Of a stretch of DNA of 64,000 nt, positions 54,501 to 61,300 are shown in pieces. The DNA is taken from NCBI GenBank assembly GCA_917880885.1, contig OU862917.1, positions 53,986,727-54,050,726 of the forward strand, in the 5' to 3' direction. A program made the translations under genes and the position numbers. The stretch comes from Limnephilus marmoratus (Eukaryota; Arthropoda; Insecta; Trichoptera; Limnephilidae). The notes under the pieces are model-generated. The model did not search any database and was not told the DNA's origin. It saw nothing but the letters and a program-made list of their open reading frames with translations. The first letter of the stretch is position 1. The number at the start of each line of letters is the position of its first letter.

Positions 54501-57500
54501 TAGGGATAAATATTTTTGAGAGCTGGTAACACTGCCGGCACATGTTTTTCTACATTTCTTGTTTTTCTATGATTTTCGTACTGCGTGTGTCAAAATGTTT
54601 CCGGAATGAATATTTTCATGTGTATGTGTATAGAAAATTTTAAAGTCTTGTAATTCAGTTAATATTGCTTGCCGCCGCACAATTCTTTCAGATTCGGATT
54701 CCCCGGCCCATAGTTAGTATAAAAATAACTAGTTTGATTTTCTAGGAATCAGAATACTTCCAAAATGGCTATTTTCCTGTATGTGTATAAAAAATTTTAA
54801 AGTCGTGTAATACAGTTAATATTGCTTGATGCCGCATAATTCTTTCAGATTCGGATTCCCCGACCCCAAATTAGTATAAAAATAACTAGTTTTATTTTTT
54901 AGGAATTTCTCCCAAACACCGAATTTTTTCCGTAAAATCCATTAAATATCGCGAAACTACTATGCAAATTTGGGTCGCGTGCGTTGGACAAGCGTGCATG
55001 TTGGTCTTAGAACGTAGTAATGCATACATTGCGTACGTAGGCCCTGTGTACCTTACCTTTAGTGTATTATGAAAATAATTGACGATAATGAATATGCTTA
55101 TGACCAGATTTTTAAACATGCGTTGTTTGCTTTTGGTTCATTTGTCAGTAATAAATGTTTGTGTCACGATGTGATGTTGAAATTAAACAATAAATATATA
55201 ACAAATTTGGTTGCTGTAATGACAGTTTACGAAATCATCTTCTTTCCTAAATATAGAGTGTATGCACACCCGAGGCTGCAATACGATAATCACCTGGTAA
55301 ATACATCAGCATGACGTAAATCGCAAGGCTAGCAACAAAAAACACATTTCCGCTGAATAAAAATATCCCCAGAGAAACTAGTATTAGGGTGAGAGTTGTT
55401 AAGAGGGCATTACCAGAGAAAACCAGAAATATGTCATTTTCAAATCAGATTTTAGACGTATTGACTCTTTTCCACAAAAAATTATAAATGGATTAAATCT
55501 AGCATTCGCATGTAATAAATTTTGAGAATTTTTTAAAATTTTTAGTATAATAAGGTTATTCCATAGGTCGTTGGCAGATTTGTTGAATTTTCAAAAAATA
55601 TTTTGTATTATACCACACCCATTTCAAATAATATAATCATGCAGTAAAATAAATTAATACATTATCTAGCAAACGCATGTTTTAGAATTTTAATTTTAGT
55701 TTCAATAAAATCATTACAAAATATGTACGTACATGTGTTTCTTGACGAAAATTGGTCCATTTGTATATTTATTTGCGCACTTACAAACTAATATATTTCA
55801 GATTTTTTTAACATTCTTATTAAATTTAGACATTATTGAAAAATGATAAATACTTATAATCAAAAAATAATTACAAAAAGTACATTATTTTAATAGTTTT
55901 ATCATCACGCCTTTCAGCATTTTTGGATGAAGGTATAAATTAAAGCTAATTTGGATTGAAATAAATTCGATATTAATTTTCAATTAATAATAATAGTAAT
56001 AATAATTTTTATTTTATAATTTTCTAACTAAGGGCATTACTTATATGTTGCCTAAAAGCGAACATATTAATAATCCCTCTCAATATAGACCCATTACATG
56101 TCTACCGACAATATACAAAATTTTAACCTCTTGCTTGACAGATTTAATATATACTCATTTGGATGAAAAAAATATTTTATCTGAACAACAAAAAGGTTGT
56201 CGCAGAAAACATATGGGATGTAAAGAACAGTTAGTTATTGATTCTGTAATTTTAAAACAAATTCAAAATCAAAAGCGTAATTTAAATACTTGTTATATAG
56301 ATTATCAAAAAGCTTTTGATAGTGTCCCGCACTCGTGGCTAATCAAAATATTAAAAATATATAAAGTTAACCCAATTATAATTAGCTTTTTGAAAAATAT
56401 TATGTCCTTTTGGAATACAGATTTGCTAGTTAATTTAAAAGGTAAGAAAATAGTAGTACCGGGCATTTCAATAAAAAGAGGGATTTTTCAAGGAGACTCA
56501 TTGAGCCCTCTTTGGTTTTGCTTAGCATTGAATCCCCTTTCTAAAATGTTAATTAAAAGCAAGTTTGGAATAAAAATTAAGGGTAATACAAGAGAGAGTA
56601 GTATAGTTTCACATCTATTATTTATGGATGATATAAAATTATTTTCAAATTCTGAATCAAATTTAGAGAAAATGATTAAGGTAGTTAAAATTTTTTCAGA
56701 TGATATTAAAATGACTTTTGGTTTAGATAAATGTAAAACTATCCATATAGAGAAAGGCAAAATTGTAGATGGAGACGAGGGTATATTTAGAAATTTCAAA
56801 ATTCAAAGTATGAAAGGGGATGAGGTTTATAAATATTTAGGATACCCGCAATCGAATAGATTAGATCACACTAGTATTAAAAATGATATTAGGATTAAAT
56901 TTCAAACTAGGATCAGAAAAATTTTAAAATGCAATCTATCTGCTAAAAATTTAGTAAAAGCAATAAATACTTGGGCAATACCTCTACTAACGTACTCATT
57001 TGGCATAATTAAATGGTCCAATACAGATTTAGATAGTTTAGAACGATTAATTAGAACTACGTTAACAAAATTTAATTGCCATCATCCAAATTCAGCTATA
57101 GAACGAATTAATTTACCTAGAAATTTAGGAGGTAGAGGTGTAGTCAAAATAACATCTTTGAAACACAATCAGGTAGAAATGCTTAGAAATTTTTTCCATA
57201 GGAAAGCTAATAGCTCAGAAATGCACAAAATAATTTGCAAGGCAGATAGAAATATTACACCTTTAAATTTATATGACGAGAATGCCAACATTCTTATAAA
57301 TACTAACCAGGAATTATTAGATTCCTGGTCAAATAAAATTATTCACGCAAAACACTTCAATTATCTCAACCAAACGTATGTTGACAAACTTTCGTCAAAC
57401 AAATGGTTGAGTATTGGAGAGTTGAGCGCAGAAATAGAAGGATTTATGCTTGCCATTCAAGATAGAGTCATTAATACTAAAAATTATAGAAAGCATATAA

Positions 57501-58333
57501 TCAAAGATATAAATCAAATTGATGATTTATGTAGAAAATGTTTGGCTTTTCCCGAAACTATAGAACATATTATATCGGGATGTTCTATATTAGCGCCTTC
57601 CGAGTATACATTTAGGCACAATCAGGTTTTAAAAATAATTCACCAAAGTTTGGTAATTAAACATAACTTGATTGATTGCCGTAATGTAGTACCTTATTAT
57701 GAATATAAACCAAATTCATTTATAGAAAATGAATTTTATAAAATATATTATGATAAAACTATACTAACAGACAGAACAATTAGTCATAATAGACCTGATA
57801 TAGTTTTACATGACAAAATTAAAAAAATAACTTATATCATTGATGTAGCTATTCCAAATTCCTGTAATATTCAAAAAACTGTTTCTGAAAAAATTAGAAA
57901 ATACACAGATTTAGGAAATGAGATTAAAAGAATTTGGCATTCTCGGACTATAAAAATATTACCATTTGTTATTTCGGCCACTGGCATAATACCTAGGAAT
58001 CTGATTCAAAATTTAAGCATATTAGATTTGTCAAAGAATTTGTATATAAAAATGCAAAAAGCAGTAATTTTAAATACATGTAGGATTACAAAAGATTTTT
58101 TAAATATTTATATTGAGGTATCAGTAGGATTTATAGGTTCAATTAGAAATGCCACAGAGCCGAACCCTCTGATATGAAAATATCTGGAGTCGGTATTCCC
58201 ATTTGGTCTCTAGTAGGTTGACATGTTGTTCTTGTATTGTTTTGTATTTATAATACTTATATAGTGCAATTGCATAACGTGTATTCACTAGATGATCATT
58301 TGGGGAAGTGTATGAAAGGGTTTAGTTTTTCCT

Positions 58334-58392
<59 letters not shown>

Positions 58393-61300
58393 GGGGGAAA
58401 ATTTAACCCGGACATTTAAATCTGGTGCGTAAAATGTACATTTAAGTTTTCAAATTTCTAATTGATTATAATATTTCATATTCACTATATTTTTTCAAGT
58501 TTTATGTAGCTCCTACAATACATCTTGAACTTTCCAATTGGTGTGGACTTTAAAGTTTCTAATAGTGTGTTATACAACTTCATTCCCTTGTACAGTAGAC
58601 TGTTCTGCGTATTCGCTTTGTCCTTTTTTGTAGCCTAATTTCCTTGCACGTCCTCGTGTTATATCTGTGAATGTCTTTATTGTATACAATTTTATTTGAG
58701 AAGTATTTTGGTAACGTGTTGTTCAATATTTTGTGGATAAATACCATCGTGTTCAAGGTCAGCATCTGTTTCACGGTCAACCAATTTAGTTCCTTTAACA
58801 TTTTAATTATTTTTGAAAATCTGTTTCGTCGAAGAATTATTCTCATTGCCCTGTTTTGGAGAATTTGTAACTTATTTTGTTCTCTTTCGTTACATAGGAA
58901 AAGCAGTATACTTGAGCAGTAGTTGAAGTGTGGAGCAATAATTGAATTGTATATGCTGATTGCAGTTTTTCTAGAAATTTTTGGCCGAATTCTTCCAAAA
59001 AAAGATATCTTTTTGCCAATTTTCTTTTAGGTGTATTCAGCATGTCTATTGAAGTTTAGTTTGGAATCTAATATAACTCCTAAGTATTTCATTTCAGTAA
59101 CATTTTCAATAATTTCACCATCAATTTTAATTTTGCTTTCACTGGATGTCGTCTTGTATCCAATCACCATACATTTTGTCTTTTTTGTATTTAATTTAAG
59201 CTTATTTATTTTTAGCCATCTTGATACATCATTTAGTTCATTATTTAAAATGTGTATTAGTTCTTCATAGTTATCTCCAATTAAGTATATTAGTGTATCA
59301 TCGGCAAATAGTCGTACTTTGCATTTTGAAAATATTTTCACCACTTCATTAATATAGAGTACGAACAATAGAGGTCCAAGGACCGATCCCTGTGGTACTC
59401 CTAACTTATTTTCCATTGGTTTTGAAAATTGATTATTTATTTTTGTTACCTGCTTTCTGTCTCTCAAATACTCTTGTATTAATTTAATGACTACAGATGA
59501 GAAACCAATTTCTTTAAGCTTTCTTATTAGTATGTCTCGATCTATAGTTTCGAATGCCCTTTGAAAATCCAAAAATATTGCTAAGATAAATTTATTATTA
59601 TTCATTCCTTCTTTCCATTCTTCGACAATTACGTTTAATGCTGTTTTACATGAGTTATTAGATCTGAACCCTGATTGCTCTTGGTATAAAATATCGTGTT
59701 AATCTAGATATTGCAAAATTTGTTCTTTTATTATAACTTCAAGAATCTGCTCATATTTTGGTAAGGTATTGATTGGTCGAAATTCTTCACATTTTCTGGT
59801 ATTTTTAACCTTTGGAACCGGTAAAATAGTAGATAGTTTCCATGACTGTGGAAATTTTCCTTCTTCAATCGTCTCATTGATAATATTTAATAGAGTAGAT
59901 CCAATTACTGGAAAAGCATCTCTTATTTTACTAATAGTTAATCCATCTGAACTATTCTTTGATTTTATTTTGTTTAAAATGTTAAATAAATATTCTGCAT
60001 TTATTTTTCTGAAGACCAATGATTCTTTGTTTGGGTCGATATTATCATTTGTGGGGTTAACAGCAATGTTGGGTATTAATTTGTTAATTTGAATGATACT
60101 TTCAATAAAATATTTATTAAAGTTATTAGCCATGTTTTCTAAGTTTATCTCTTTGGAAAATCTTTCTCATTGTAACCGCCCTGCACGATCGTAAGAGCAA
60201 CTTTCGACGAAATGTGGATTTTCGTCCGGAGCACCAAACAATGACCCGAAATATTTATATAACCTTGTATTTGATAACTAATTTAAAATTTCATGGTCAA
60301 GAGTTACGAAATTGTGATGAACGTAAAAACATAAAACTACAATATCTTGGACAAATCATGAACATCGATATATACCAGATCAACGTGGGAGCAATGGATA
60401 CTCGGAACGTAAAGCGTCAAAATAAAAAAATTAATTACTGTCTTACAAAATTCTCACCGCAGAGAAACTTACCATTTCAAATCAAAAGGTAGCTAATAAT
60501 GGTTTGCGAGATCTGAAAGATCAAGGGTCTACATTGCGCTTCCTGAAAGTTCGATTGTAGATATAAAGTAAAATTAACTTACATTAAACTTACAGGTTCT
60601 GAAAGATTCTATAATTATTTAGTGGAATATAAAATACAGTGAGAAAATGCTCAATTTCTAAACAATAAAAGCCAGATCCTATTTTTTTTTATGTATGTTG
60701 GAAAATGGATGATGTAGAAATGGGAATAGGTAACCATAGAAATAGATCGTAAGGTTTGGCAGATTTCAAAGATTGCAATGGACAATTGGCGTCCTGCGGA
60801 AATAATGCCAGATGAAAGGACACCGAAATGGGAGTCACATTTTTTTCCATACAGGAGGCCCTGAGGAAAATAATTTCCCCCAGGGCCTACGTCATCTGAG
60901 ATCCTGTGTGGAGGGTCTTTTTGAGGAGAGGAAGGAATTAGTCTTGAAGAGACCCATGTTGTAGGAAGGAGGAAACACAGAGGCCGGCAAATCGTTCCAC
61001 AGCCAAGCTGTTGAACACAAGAACGAGTCAAAGAAGCGACCCGTTCTCATGTGACAAATGTCAACCGTGTACATATGTTGGGCACGCGTTTGGCGTGTTT
61101 CCCGACTATGCACCGGTGCTGAAGGGATCAATGACGCTAGATCCTCGAAGTATCTTCCATTGTAATACCGGTAGAACAAGGATAGCATTCCCACCCGACG
61201 CCTGTGCTCTAAAGATTGCAATCTGTCTGTTAAGATGGGAGAATCTATCAAACGGACCGCCCGTTTTTGCACAGAGTCGAGGGTATTTTTCAGGTATTCT

